Shown here in pieces: positions 6,635-15,903 of a stretch of 64,000 bases of DNA. The position numbers were made by a program, and so were the translations under genes. The notes beneath the pieces were generated by a model, which was given only the letters and a program-made list of their open reading frames with translations, was not told the DNA's origin and made no database searches. Numbering within the stretch: the stretch's first letter is position 1; the number at the start of each line of letters is the position of its first letter. Source of the DNA: Methylomonas montana (lineage in GTDB: Bacteria; Pseudomonadota; Gammaproteobacteria; Methylococcales; Methylomonadaceae); assembly GCF_030490285.1 (NCBI RefSeq), contig NZ_CP129884.1, positions 2,294,001-2,358,000 on the forward strand. Reading direction: 5' to 3'.

Positions 6635-9592
6635 ATGCAGACGCCAACGCCTAACCACTTACCACGTTACCAACTGAGTCAATGGGCCAAGTGGTTTGCT
6701 AACGATCGCCGCTTTCACGCCTTTGCTCTCGACCAAGAAATGCTGGTGTTGACGGACAAGTTTCAAAAGAAACATCAACACCACGTACTGAGTATTCAGC
6801 CAGCTATTGGCGTCGAATCCGGTTGGTTTTGGAATACGTTGGTGATTTCTCAAATAGATGGCCAGACCTTACGCTTTGGCGGCGTCGATAAAAAGCAGTC
6901 GGCATTGTTACAAGTATCGATGAAACGCCACGTCAATCAACGCATCCAGCGTTTCTACCAAGAGTTTGCCCCTGCCTTGATACAAGCAGCCCAAGAAGCC
7001 AGATTGATCTTTTCCGGCCAGCATTATATTCGCCGTGCCTTGGCGGCTCATTGGATTAAACGCCATGCTACGTTAGCGGCGGGTCTGAAGCGTCCTGATG
7101 GTTTACAGTATTTGCCGAGCGAGTTGCATCAAGACTATCAGCATGTCCGTCCGTTAATAGACAACATGGATGAGCAGATCAGCTGTTTCAATCAGGCGTT
7201 TATCGATCGACAAGCCCAGCTGTTCAGGGATTTTTTTGATCAGGTCGAAACCAACCCGCTGACCGAAGCGCAACGCAAGGCTTGCATCATCGACGAACAG
7301 CACAACCTGGTGCTGGCCGGCGCGGGTACCGGTAAGACCAGTACCATGATCGGCCGCGCCGGTTATTTAATCAAAGCTGGTCTGGCAAAACCCGAACAAA
7401 TTTTGATGCTGGCCTATGCCCGCAAAGCGGCGGATGAAATGGGCGAACGCATCCGGTCGAAATTAGGGATTCAAAACCTGACAGTGAAAACCTTTCATGG
7501 CCTGGGTTTAGACATCATTAGCCAGGTTGAAGGTGCTAGGCCGGCCATTGACAAAATGGCGGAAGACGACGTCCTGCGTGCTGCGTTTGTCGATAGTCAA
7601 ATTCAAAGCCTGCTGGAAGATGAACGCTATCGCTCGCGGCTGTTGACCTATTTTCTACGTTTTGCCTATCCCTACAAAAGCCAATTCAATTTCAATAGTT
7701 TAGGCGCTTACAATGCCTACATCCTCGAAAACGATATTCGTACAATGCAAGGCGAGCTCGTCAAAAGCTACGAGGAATGCGAGATTGCCAATTTCTTGTA
7801 TCGACAAGGGATTGCTTATCAATACGAGGCCAATTACCAGGTTAACACCTCCGGCCCGGATTACCGCGTCTACCAACCGGATTTCTTTCTACCAGCTTAC
7901 GGCATTTACATCGAATACTTTGCCGTTAACGAACTAAATCAAACCCCGCCCTTTATAGACCAAACAAACTACCTTGCTGGCATCGCCTGGAAACGGGCGC
8001 TACACGCAAAATATCAAACACCGCTGATTGAAACCTTCAGCTACCTGAAACAACAAGGGCGATTGACCGAAGTACTCAGCGAAAAATTACAAGCTGCCGG
8101 GGTTCAGTTCAAACCCTTGCCGCAAAACGAGTTACTCGACCAACTGAATCAACTGGGCCGAGTATCGGAATTCAGCAAACTGATGGCGCAAATCCTCAGC
8201 TTGTTCAAAGCCGCTTACCTCAGCATCAAACAACTGGTCGAGAAGGCGGACAAGCATGAAGACCAGGAACGCATGCGCGCCGCCGCGCATTTATTCGAAC
8301 CGATCTACCAAGCCTACCAGCAACGGTTGCGCGACAACGCCACCATTGATTTTGACGACATGATTGGCCGCGCCATCGACTACGTCGAATCCGGCCGTTT
8401 TCCATCGCCATACCGATATTTGCTGGTGGACGAATTTCAAGATATTTCTGCAAGCCGGGCACGCTTGCTAAAAGCCTTGATGGCACAGCAAGCGGAAGCC
8501 AGCTTATTTGGCGTTGGCGACGACTGGCAGTCCATCTACCGGTTTACCGGCAGCGATGTCGCACTGACCAAAGACTTTCAAGCCCACTTTGGCGACACGG
8601 CAACCAGCGTGCTGGATCAAACCTTTCGCTTCAACAACAAAATCGGTGAAGTGGCGTCACGCTTCGTCATCCAAAACCCCAGCCAGATCGACAAGCAGAT
8701 TCGTAGCCTGCGGCTTGTCGAACAGCCGGCTGTATCCCTCATCAAAACCGATCAGGATTTGACCGGCATCCATTCGGCACTCGATGCCATCGCCAGCAAG
8801 GCCAAGCCATCCGCCAGTGTGTTAATGCTTGCACGCTTTAACTTCAAACGGCCCGATGTCGCCGCCTTAAAGCGCCGCTATCCCCAGCTATCACTGCAAT
8901 TCATGACGGTACATGCCTCCAAAGGCAAAGAAGCCGATTACGTGATCGTGTTTGGTTTGGAGAAGGGCGAGCACGGCTTTCCGTCGGAAAAAGCCACCCA
9001 CCCCTTGCTGGAATTATTGCTGCCTCAAGCCGAAGCCTTCGCGCATGCCGAAGAGCGCCGACTGTTTTACGTGGCTCTGACGCGGGCACGACATCACGTG
9101 TATTTAGTCACCAACGGCCTCAACCCATCGCCATTCGTCAGGGAGTTAGTCGACGGCGACTATGCCGTCAGTATCGACGAATTTACCGGGCCCGGCTTTC
9201 AAGAACAGATCGCCGATATTCCCTGTCCAGCCTGCAAAACCGGCTGGATGGTACCCCGAGATAGCCAGTACGGCAGCTTTTTTGGCTGCAACCAATATCC
9301 ACTCTGCAATCACACAGAGCGGGCTTGTCAGTGGTGTGGCGGCAGCTTGAAAATCCAGGGTCGTTTTCGCGTTTGTGAAAATCGTCGTTGCGACTTTGTC
9401 GAACCGATCTGCCCACGTTGCCAAGGCGCCATGGTGTTGCGCAAAGGACCGCATGGCCAATTTTGGGGCTGCTCGCATTACCGGAAAAACGCAGCATTTT
9501 CCTGTGCACATACCGAGCAATTTATTGATCTACAGACCGCCAAGGTTAAATCACCAGTCAGCGCCGCTCGAGCGACTCCGGGCATGGTCTAA
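6635..9592 (+). CDS. UvrD/Rep-family superfamily 1 helicase with C-terminal zinc fingers (helicase IV-like)
   Basis: This 985-residue DNA helicase has Walker A AGAGTGKTS at about 228-236, motif II LLVDEFQD, motif III GVGDDWQSIYRFTGSD, VHASKGKEADYVIV, and motif VI RRLFYVALTRAR. Between motifs Ia and II it holds a segment YQPDFFLPAYGIYIEYF, resembling the nuclease-like insert of helicase IV relatives. The C-terminal ~130 residues contain repeated CxxC pairs (CPAC, CNQYPLC, CQWC, CPRC), like topoisomerase IA zinc ribbons. AAGGA lies just before the ATG. A putative nuclease gene follows 32 bp downstream, so the pair could act together in DNA repair or defence. The core call is secure; the role is not. 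Confidence 0.85.
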   Translation: MQTPTPNHLPRYQLSQWAKWFANDRRFHAFALDQEMLVLTDKFQKKHQHHVLSIQPAIGVESGWFWNTLVISQIDGQTLRFGGVDKKQSALLQVSMKRHVNQRIQRFYQEFAPALIQAAQEARLIFSGQHYIRRALAAHWIKRHATLAAGLKRPDGLQYLPSELHQDYQHVRPLIDNMDEQISCFNQAFIDRQAQLFRDFFDQVETNPLTEAQRKACIIDEQHNLVLAGAGTGKTSTMIGRAGYLIKAGLAKPEQILMLAYARKAADEMGERIRSKLGIQNLTVKTFHGLGLDIISQVEGARPAIDKMAEDDVLRAAFVDSQIQSLLEDERYRSRLLTYFLRFAYPYKSQFNFNSLGAYNAYILENDIRTMQGELVKSYEECEIANFLYRQGIAYQYEANYQVNTSGPDYRVYQPDFFLPAYGIYIEYFAVNELNQTPPFIDQTNYLAGIAWKRALHAKYQTPLIETFSYLKQQGRLTEVLSEKLQAAGVQFKPLPQNELLDQLNQLGRVSEFSKLMAQILSLFKAAYLSIKQLVEKADKHEDQERMRAAAHLFEPIYQAYQQRLRDNATIDFDDMIGRAIDYVESGRFPSPYRYLLVDEFQDISASRARLLKALMAQQAEASLFGVGDDWQSIYRFTGSDVALTKDFQAHFGDTATSVLDQTFRFNNKIGEVASRFVIQNPSQIDKQIRSLRLVEQPAVSLIKTDQDLTGIHSALDAIASKAKPSASVLMLARFNFKRPDVAALKRRYPQLSLQFMTVHASKGKEADYVIVFGLEKGEHGFPSEKATHPLLELLLPQAEAFAHAEERRLFYVALTRARHHVYLVTNGLNPSPFVRELVDGDYAVSIDEFTGPGFQEQIADIPCPACKTGWMVPRDSQYGSFFGCNQYPLCNHTERACQWCGGSLKIQGRFRVCENRRCDFVEPICPRCQGAMVLRKGPHGQFWGCSHYRKNAAFSCAHTEQFIDLQTAKVKSPVSAARATPGMV

Positions 9593-9624
9593 ACTTGATC
9601 CAATCTAACTAGAGAATTACAGAG

Positions 9625-10500
9625 ATGAGTGACGAGAAACGCCTATCCACCACCCAACTGGCCAAATTGCGCGGCATGTCCCAAGAGCTAATGTTTGGGC
9701 AGTTGACTGCACTGGGCCTAATCGAAAAGCAAGAAGACAAATGGCAGTTAACCGACGCAGGCACGGCTGCCGGCGGTGTCTACCTGACCGGTAAATTCGG
9801 CCAATACGTCGCCTGGCCCGAGGACTTCCAATTGCCAACCGCCGCAGCCAAAGCGGAAGCGGCTAAGCTGCTAACCGCCACCGTGTTGGGACAACACTTT
9901 GAACTGTCTGCCAACAAAATGAACTACATCCTTTCAGAACTCGGCTGGATCAAAAAGGGCTTGAAAGGCTGGCTGGTCACCGAACAAGGATTGGCGATGG
10001 GCGCCGAACAAGGCGAAGACAGCCGCTCCGGTATTCCCTACGTGCGCTGGCCGGAAAAGATCACCCGCAACCGGGCCTTGAAAGACAATGTCGATAACAT
10101 GAAAGGTGTCGATAAACCCAAGACCGACACCGACAAAATGGACAGCTTCCGCCACAAATTCGAAGCCACCCACCGTACCACCGACTACCACTTCGTCCGC
10201 TCTAAGGCGGAAATGCTGATCGACAATTGGTTGTACATGGCGGAAATCGTCCACGCCTACGAACGCAAACTGCCGATCGAAGAAGAAATGTACTGCGACT
10301 TTTACATCCCCACCGGCAAAGTCTATATCGAATTCTGGGGATACGATAACGACGCCAAATATCTAGCCCGAAAACAGGAAAAACTCGCCATTTACAATAA
10401 GTACAATTTCAATTTGATTGAATTGACTGATAAGGACGTGTTGAATTTGGATGATATTTTGCCGAGGTTGTTGTTGAAGTTTGGGGTGCAGGCGTATTAA
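9625..10500 (+). CDS. Putative PD-(D/E)XK-type nuclease with N-terminal winged-helix-like repeats
   Basis: This 291-residue protein begins with two short helix-turn-helix-like repeats (about 5-50 and 75-125, each ending in a turn with LTDAG or VTEQG). The C-terminal ~110 residues have a nuclease-like pattern: E196 in RSKAEMLIDNWL, D225 in CDFYIPTGKVYIEFWG, and E236 in the next strand, followed by a lysine-rich helix. This layout is typical of Vsr- or PD-(D/E)XK-type folds. It follows the helicase gene by 32 bp on the same strand and is probably co-transcribed. Exact family and function are not recognised; it may cut DNA opened by the helicase. Confidence 0.55.
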   Translation: MSDEKRLSTTQLAKLRGMSQELMFGQLTALGLIEKQEDKWQLTDAGTAAGGVYLTGKFGQYVAWPEDFQLPTAAAKAEAAKLLTATVLGQHFELSANKMNYILSELGWIKKGLKGWLVTEQGLAMGAEQGEDSRSGIPYVRWPEKITRNRALKDNVDNMKGVDKPKTDTDKMDSFRHKFEATHRTTDYHFVRSKAEMLIDNWLYMAEIVHAYERKLPIEEEMYCDFYIPTGKVYIEFWGYDNDAKYLARKQEKLAIYNKYNFNLIELTDKDVLNLDDILPRLLLKFGVQAY

Positions 10501-10768
10501 ATGATACTGTGGATTGATTTATTTATCGCGTAGTCTCAATGCGGCATCAATGGAGTTGAGAAAAATGATATTCAAATCACCAAGCCAACCTTTTAATAAC
10601 AAAAGAATATTTTTCTTCAAAACCTGTATTTTATCGATAAAGCTTGCTTTCTTGTGTCATTGCATAGTATGTCGGTAAATTTAAAAGCCGAGTCATCGAG
10701 TATGCGATTTATGCAGTGCACTTTATTTGCAAAATTATTCTGGTATATATCTTGACTTAGGACATGTA

Positions 10769-13168
10769 ATGAGCAGAGACAATAAGGCCAAGCGGGCGTT
10801 GAAGAAAAGAGAGAAATTGAGAATAAAGAAAACTAGATTGAGTATCAAAGCCGAAAAAGAACAGCCCAGACCTATAGGAATATCTACACCTGTTTTAGCA
10901 AACTTTTCACCCTTCCAACATCTTACAGATGAAATGAGGCGAGAGTTAATAGACGATATTGGTGCAAAATCAAAAACTAGTTATCAAGAGAGATTGAATG
11001 AAATACAGCATATATTAGTTAAACATGATCCAATAACTGTCTTGGCGATTGTATCAGGCGATTGCTTGAGTGTTGGTGCTGGAGACCAAGGAGTGCAATA
11101 CAAGGAGCGAGAAGATAGTTTTAATCAATCACACGTCGAAATCCTTCAGGCGCTCATATTAAAAATGCCTGAAAGCGAATGGGGAAAACAACCTCCAACT
11201 CCAGATGTTATACAGGGCACTATTAATGCTTTAAAGTATTTTAGTCGCGATTTCACCTTCAGTAGATTCGCTAGTGAAAGATTTGATTTAAACTCTAAAG
11301 AAAAAGCCGTAAATGAAGTTCAAGAATGGATAAGAAATCACACTCAATCGGTTAGAAACTGGGGGTTTTATTCTCAAGTAAAGTGCATATCAACCGAGCT
11401 ATATAGTTATTTCGATGAAAAGCTATTAAATCATTTAGGATTTAGAGCTAGTGAAGTAATTGTAGTTTTTGACTTCATGGTGCGGACAATAGAGAAAAGA
11501 TTGACTGAAAGACTTACAGTTCTGAAACAATTAAAAAAGATAAATAATAAAAAAGAACTGGTAAAAAAATATCATCATATAATTGGACAAGGACAAAAAG
11601 AAGTAGATGAACTTTTGAGTTCAGAAGCAATTTCTGGCTTATCGGTACAAAAACTGTTTTTCTTGATTTTGTCTCATTACGATCTCAGATTGCCAGTTTG
11701 TTTTTATTTTAATGAAGAACATATATCAGAGGCATCTAATATACATCGTGAAAACATATCTAAAATTCTTGATTATTTTTCTTTGTGCGCGGGGGCATTA
11801 TCTAGTAACGAAATAGGATATCTCTTTCTAGACAATCCAATTTGGAATAAGCCTGTAGTGAAAACTAGCAACTTGTATTTTTGCCCAGTGCCCCAATTAT
11901 TTTTCAGCTTTGTACTAGCTTCTTTTGATGAAATTATTGAAAGCCTAAATAAGGATGATCTTCACGAAAGAAGGGCTCAGTACCTTGAAAACAAAATAGT
12001 TGAAATTGTAAAGCGAAGATTCCCTGAGTCTACTACTGTTTCTGGATTAACATGGCGATTAGGTAATGATCAATATGAGACCGATTTAATAACCATGATT
12101 GACTCTCATTTGCTAATTATCGAAGCAAAATCACAAAGAATTACTAAGCCCGCATTACGGGGAGCCCCAGATAGAATTAAACGCCATATCAAGGAACTAT
12201 TTGTTGAGCCAAGTATTCAATCGACGCGCCTGGAAAATAGGCTAAATCAACTCAGGCTGAATCCAGATATTAATGACGAATTAAGAGAAAAACTACCGAT
12301 TGATCTCAATAACATACATAAAATAATTAGACTCTCTGTAACATTAGAGGATTTCGCAACAATACAGTCTAGCTTTTTAAAATTTGAAGAAACAGAATGG
12401 TTGCCAAAGGATTTTTGCCCGTGCCCAACCATGAATCTTGCTGATTTCGAAACATTATTTGATTTCTTAGAACACCCTGTTCAGATCATCCACTATTTGC
12501 AACGAAGAACAGAGATGGAAGGAAGAATTAACTTTGTTGGATGCGAACTAGATTTGATGGGATTGTACGCTTCAACGTTATTTAATCTAGGTAACATTAA
12601 TACTGATAATTGTGATCATCTTGTAATAAGTGAAATGTCAGAGCCACTTGATAGATATTATGACTCTAAAGACAATGGGATTTTTATTGAAAAGCCAAAA
12701 CCACGAACTTCTACATTATTCAATAGAATATTTAATCAGCTTGAGCGTCGCTCAACACCCAGATGGACAGAAATTGGCGTTTTGTTAAATAGATTCTCTC
12801 CTGACGATCAGATTAAAATTGACGCAGCACTAGTAACTCTGAAAAAAAGCGTTCAAAGAATGTGGGATAAAGAAGGTCACAAGAATTCAATAGTTCTAAT
12901 TCCACCAGAAGCGTCAGAATTTGCAATGGTGGTAGTATTGTATAACGACAAAAATATTCAGCGTAAAAGTGAGTTCATAAAAAATGGTGCTGACATGGCG
13001 CTTGAGCCTGAGCATGTAAGATATTGTTTAGTTATTGGGAAAAATATCGACCATGACGTGGTTCCTTATCATTATATAGCTCTCGCTTCTAAGAGAGCGG
13101 ATCAGCTCGCAGTGTGCGGTGAGGTAACGAACCGCACGGAGAGCCATACAGCACTTCCCGCTCGATAA
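10769..13168 (+). CDS. Large AT-rich protein with putative PD-(D/E)XK nuclease motif, family unknown
   Basis: This ~799-residue protein starts at ATG 10769 (TAGGAC five bases upstream); an in-frame TTG at 10727 is less likely. It begins with a very basic helix (RDNKAKRALKKREKLRIKK). The middle is helical without a known motif. Residues ~437-456 contain ETDLITMIDSHLLIIEAKSQ, fitting the nuclease core with D439, E452 and K454. A gene-wide GC of roughly 35-38% by eye contrasts with about 50% on both sides, so it probably arrived separately. It converges with drmC. I do not recognise the family; a defence role is suggested only by position. Confidence 0.6.
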   Translation: MSRDNKAKRALKKREKLRIKKTRLSIKAEKEQPRPIGISTPVLANFSPFQHLTDEMRRELIDDIGAKSKTSYQERLNEIQHILVKHDPITVLAIVSGDCLSVGAGDQGVQYKEREDSFNQSHVEILQALILKMPESEWGKQPPTPDVIQGTINALKYFSRDFTFSRFASERFDLNSKEKAVNEVQEWIRNHTQSVRNWGFYSQVKCISTELYSYFDEKLLNHLGFRASEVIVVFDFMVRTIEKRLTERLTVLKQLKKINNKKELVKKYHHIIGQGQKEVDELLSSEAISGLSVQKLFFLILSHYDLRLPVCFYFNEEHISEASNIHRENISKILDYFSLCAGALSSNEIGYLFLDNPIWNKPVVKTSNLYFCPVPQLFFSFVLASFDEIIESLNKDDLHERRAQYLENKIVEIVKRRFPESTTVSGLTWRLGNDQYETDLITMIDSHLLIIEAKSQRITKPALRGAPDRIKRHIKELFVEPSIQSTRLENRLNQLRLNPDINDELREKLPIDLNNIHKIIRLSVTLEDFATIQSSFLKFEETEWLPKDFCPCPTMNLADFETLFDFLEHPVQIIHYLQRRTEMEGRINFVGCELDLMGLYASTLFNLGNINTDNCDHLVISEMSEPLDRYYDSKDNGIFIEKPKPRTSTLFNRIFNQLERRSTPRWTEIGVLLNRFSPDDQIKIDAALVTLKKSVQRMWDKEGHKNSIVLIPPEASEFAMVVVLYNDKNIQRKSEFIKNGADMALEPEHVRYCLVIGKNIDHDVVPYHYIALASKRADQLAVCGEVTNRTESHTALPAR

Positions 13169-13221
13169 ATTCTTCCACTTCCTGCAAACCGGTTTGATTG
13201 CAGCGCCTTAATTGACGAAGG

Positions 13222-14058
13222 TTATTCAGTGGGGCTCGGCGCCAGTACTATCGGGACCATGGTTGTTAACCGGCTTAAAATTCCGCATGAAATCAGCGAC
13301 CCAATATAGTCCTTTGTATTTACAAGAAATTCGTTGTTTTGGATCATGACCCCAACTTCCAAATTTCGATTGAACGCATCATCGGTCAGGTTTGCACTGG
13401 AAATTAAAACCGTATCGTCAACAATTGCTAATTTCGCATGTAGTTTTCCGGGGCGTCCGGCTTGATTCCTATCGCGCTTCTCTAATGGCCAGCAATAGAC
13501 TTCAGTATTCTGAACAAAGGTCTCTGGAAAAGCTTTCAACGCATCGTAGCTTAATTGCCCCTCAGAGCTTTGTTCGAACTCAAGGATCAGCCGGATTTTT
13601 ACACCACGCTGTCGAGCATTGACCAACTCATTAACAAGCCGCTGAATCCTCGATGCAGCAAATGTAACCAACAAGATTTCGCTTTTAGCATTAGCAATTA
13701 AATCGTATAGCGCCTGATCGATTCGGCGGGCAGGAATCTGTGCAACCGGTGTTGGGCCTGACCAAAGTAATTCGATACGTTGAGAGGCTAAGGTTTGTTG
13801 ATAAACTTCAAAACTCGAATCAAGAGTCCAACTCAAAGCCTCCCACGACATGGTGTTGGAAGCCATTCGCACCGTTTCGCAAACTAGAAATGAAAGATCG
13901 GCATTGTTAGTTAACGGTAGTTTTTTGACCACCCTGTCTGATGAACTATCAGCATCAACCGACCGAAGTGTTTCGCAGGCGGCATTCATCCAATCAGCCG
14001 GTGCTTTCTTGACTAGCTTGTCAATCAATGCAAATAAATCTTTACGCACGTTGGTCAT
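13222..14058 (-). CDS. drmC: DISARM protein DrmC (phospholipase D-like)
   Basis: This 278-residue protein of the phospholipase D superfamily carries one HKD-type motif: H207, K209 and D214 in LHAKLAIVDD, followed by SSANLTDDAFNRNLEVG. DrmC is the accessory PLD-like member of DISARM, an anti-phage system; in published systems it is not always needed for protection. Its start overlaps the drmB stop by four bases (ATGA), so it is the last gene of the minus-strand operon. A single HKD motif implies it acts as a dimer, as in bacterial Nuc-type members. Assignment follows from the motif plus the neighbouring drmB and drmA. Confidence 0.85.
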   Translation of the reverse strand: MTNVRKDLFALIDKLVKKAPADWMNAACETLRSVDADSSSDRVVKKLPLTNNADLSFLVCETVRMASNTMSWEALSWTLDSSFEVYQQTLASQRIELLWSGPTPVAQIPARRIDQALYDLIANAKSEILLVTFAASRIQRLVNELVNARQRGVKIRLILEFEQSSEGQLSYDALKAFPETFVQNTEVYCWPLEKRDRNQAGRPGKLHAKLAIVDDTVLISSANLTDDAFNRNLEVGVMIQNNEFLVNTKDYIGSLISCGILSRLTTMVPIVLAPSPTE

Positions 14059-15893
14059 TCAAAAAACGCTGTGCCGCGGGCGGAAAATGTATCGACAAGT
14101 ACTGATCGATCCAAATACCTATTACCCCTTTCGCACGAGGTTTCCGCGGCAAATTGGCAAGCGTGACAGCAAGCACCGTGTATGCCTCTGCCCAACGTAT
14201 CGGGTCTATGTTCGGAACACAACGGATCGGACGCACATAAGCGCATACTCTCTAGCGCTTGTTGAAGGTGCCGGCCTAAAGTGAGTGGATCACCCAATTC
14301 GACCAAGCCGCCTAACGTGCCTTCACTATCCGGCGCCGCGGTGTACAACAATATGCCAGCCATAGGCCCGCCATCTTCTCCAAGGTTGCGCGAATACAAG
14401 CGCTCGCGAACACTGGAAGCCGTATATCCACAGTCCAAAACGATTTGTCGCATCAAGGCATGGGATAACGAGTGCAAAAGAATCAGTCGGATACCTGGAA
14501 AGCCATCTTGCACGGGTTCAAGTTTTCTCAGTCGGCGCCATGCCTTATGTGATTCCAAAAACTCTTGCTCAAGTTGCTTGACCTCATCTTTCGATTGCCA
14601 AGCCAGAAGTACTTCTTCTCGGATACGCAAAAACAAGCCTTCGCCACGTACTTCCGCTGCGGGCAACCAGCTTGGATTTTCGCGACAAAGCTTGGTCATA
14701 CGGCCATCTTGAATGATTGTCGCTTCGGCAAAATCAGCATTAGATTCGATTCGGGTAAATCCCAACAAGGTCCGGACTTCTCTGATTCGTTCCACTAAGA
14801 CCGTGTCTTCGAGAAACACCTCAAACCCTTTTGGCGGTGATACTCGCTTTAATTTGAAATCTCGATTTTCCTTGGATGAGTCAGGATTTGAGAAAGCCAT
14901 CCATTCTGGTAGCTTTAAATCTTCGGCAGGCAGAGTGCTCTGTTGTCCAGCGCGTTTTTCTTCAATGGCCACCCAGATTTCTTCGTCAGAAAATTCCGCA
15001 AATAACGGAATTAACGATTGATAGGTCTGTTGCTCTTCTCGATAGAAGCCCAGCTTTGCTAACGAATTCGCGTTCATCAGCTTGGCCCACTGTTCTTCGA
15101 CCAATTTCCCCAATTTGTCAGTGGCACGCGGGATGGATAACGCGGAAAGGGCAATTGGAAACCAGCTATTCGACGCGCCAAGCAAAATGGGTTTTGCTTT
15201 TTCTTTGCAGTCATTTTCAACCAGACGCAAATGCGGATGATGACCCGTGCATGCATATTCGGCCGCCGGATCAAATGCATCGGCCATACGCCGTTCGGTT
15301 CCGCAGGTATGACATTTCACAATAATGTCAGAGGCGTCACCTGAGGCGCCAAACTCCCGCATGCTCAATGTCGCCGGACGACACGGAACATTGCCTTTGT
15401 GCACAAAACTTAACCAAGAAAAATCGGTTAAATGCCCCTCGCGACATGCCAGTAAAAATCGTACCGACAAAGCCGATGGAGAACGCCCGCCCTGGCTTTT
15501 CAAACAGCCTTGATGCACATATTCCGTCCGATCCGGGCGATAAGGGTCTTGAATCAGTTTAAAAACCCCTGACTCCACTGTCGCCAAGGTGTCACATAAC
15601 GAACAGCGCATCCAGCGCGGAAATGGCACCACTGGCACACCGATAGCCGGCGCAGTCGGATCACGGTCCATGCTATCCAACTTTATTGGCGGCATGTAAA
15701 GCCTGTTCATCTGAGCGCCGAGGCGCTTTTGTACCGCGGCTACCAAGCGATCTTCTTCGATCTCCTTACAATATCGGGCATCCCAGTCATCTAGCCCCAT
15801 CACAAGAGCTGACATGTTCGGCAAATCGACTAACGAGCCAATGCCAAAGGTAAAAATTAACTGGCTGGGGCGCAGTTCGCCAAGTTCGTTCAT
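14055..15893 (-). CDS. drmB: DISARM protein DrmB (DUF1998)
   Basis: This 612-residue protein is of the DrmB type. The N-terminal ELRPSQLIFTFGIGSLVDLPN is characteristic. Zinc-binding cysteine pairs occur early (CSLCDTLA; CHTCGTERR), and the C-terminal DUF1998 domain shows HSLSHALMRQI and the cysteine cluster GACCHACQFAAETSCERGN. DrmB works with the DrmA helicase; together they form the core of DISARM and engage incoming DNA. The gene begins 10 bp after drmA and overlaps drmC. Length and domain order are normal and no disruption is seen. Confidence 0.9.
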   Translation of the reverse strand: MNELGELRPSQLIFTFGIGSLVDLPNMSALVMGLDDWDARYCKEIEEDRLVAAVQKRLGAQMNRLYMPPIKLDSMDRDPTAPAIGVPVVPFPRWMRCSLCDTLATVESGVFKLIQDPYRPDRTEYVHQGCLKSQGGRSPSALSVRFLLACREGHLTDFSWLSFVHKGNVPCRPATLSMREFGASGDASDIIVKCHTCGTERRMADAFDPAAEYACTGHHPHLRLVENDCKEKAKPILLGASNSWFPIALSALSIPRATDKLGKLVEEQWAKLMNANSLAKLGFYREEQQTYQSLIPLFAEFSDEEIWVAIEEKRAGQQSTLPAEDLKLPEWMAFSNPDSSKENRDFKLKRVSPPKGFEVFLEDTVLVERIREVRTLLGFTRIESNADFAEATIIQDGRMTKLCRENPSWLPAAEVRGEGLFLRIREEVLLAWQSKDEVKQLEQEFLESHKAWRRLRKLEPVQDGFPGIRLILLHSLSHALMRQIVLDCGYTASSVRERLYSRNLGEDGGPMAGILLYTAAPDSEGTLGGLVELGDPLTLGRHLQQALESMRLCASDPLCSEHRPDTLGRGIHGACCHACQFAAETSCERGNRYLDRSVLVDTFSARGTAFFE

Positions 15894-15903
15894 CGTCGTT
15901 TCC

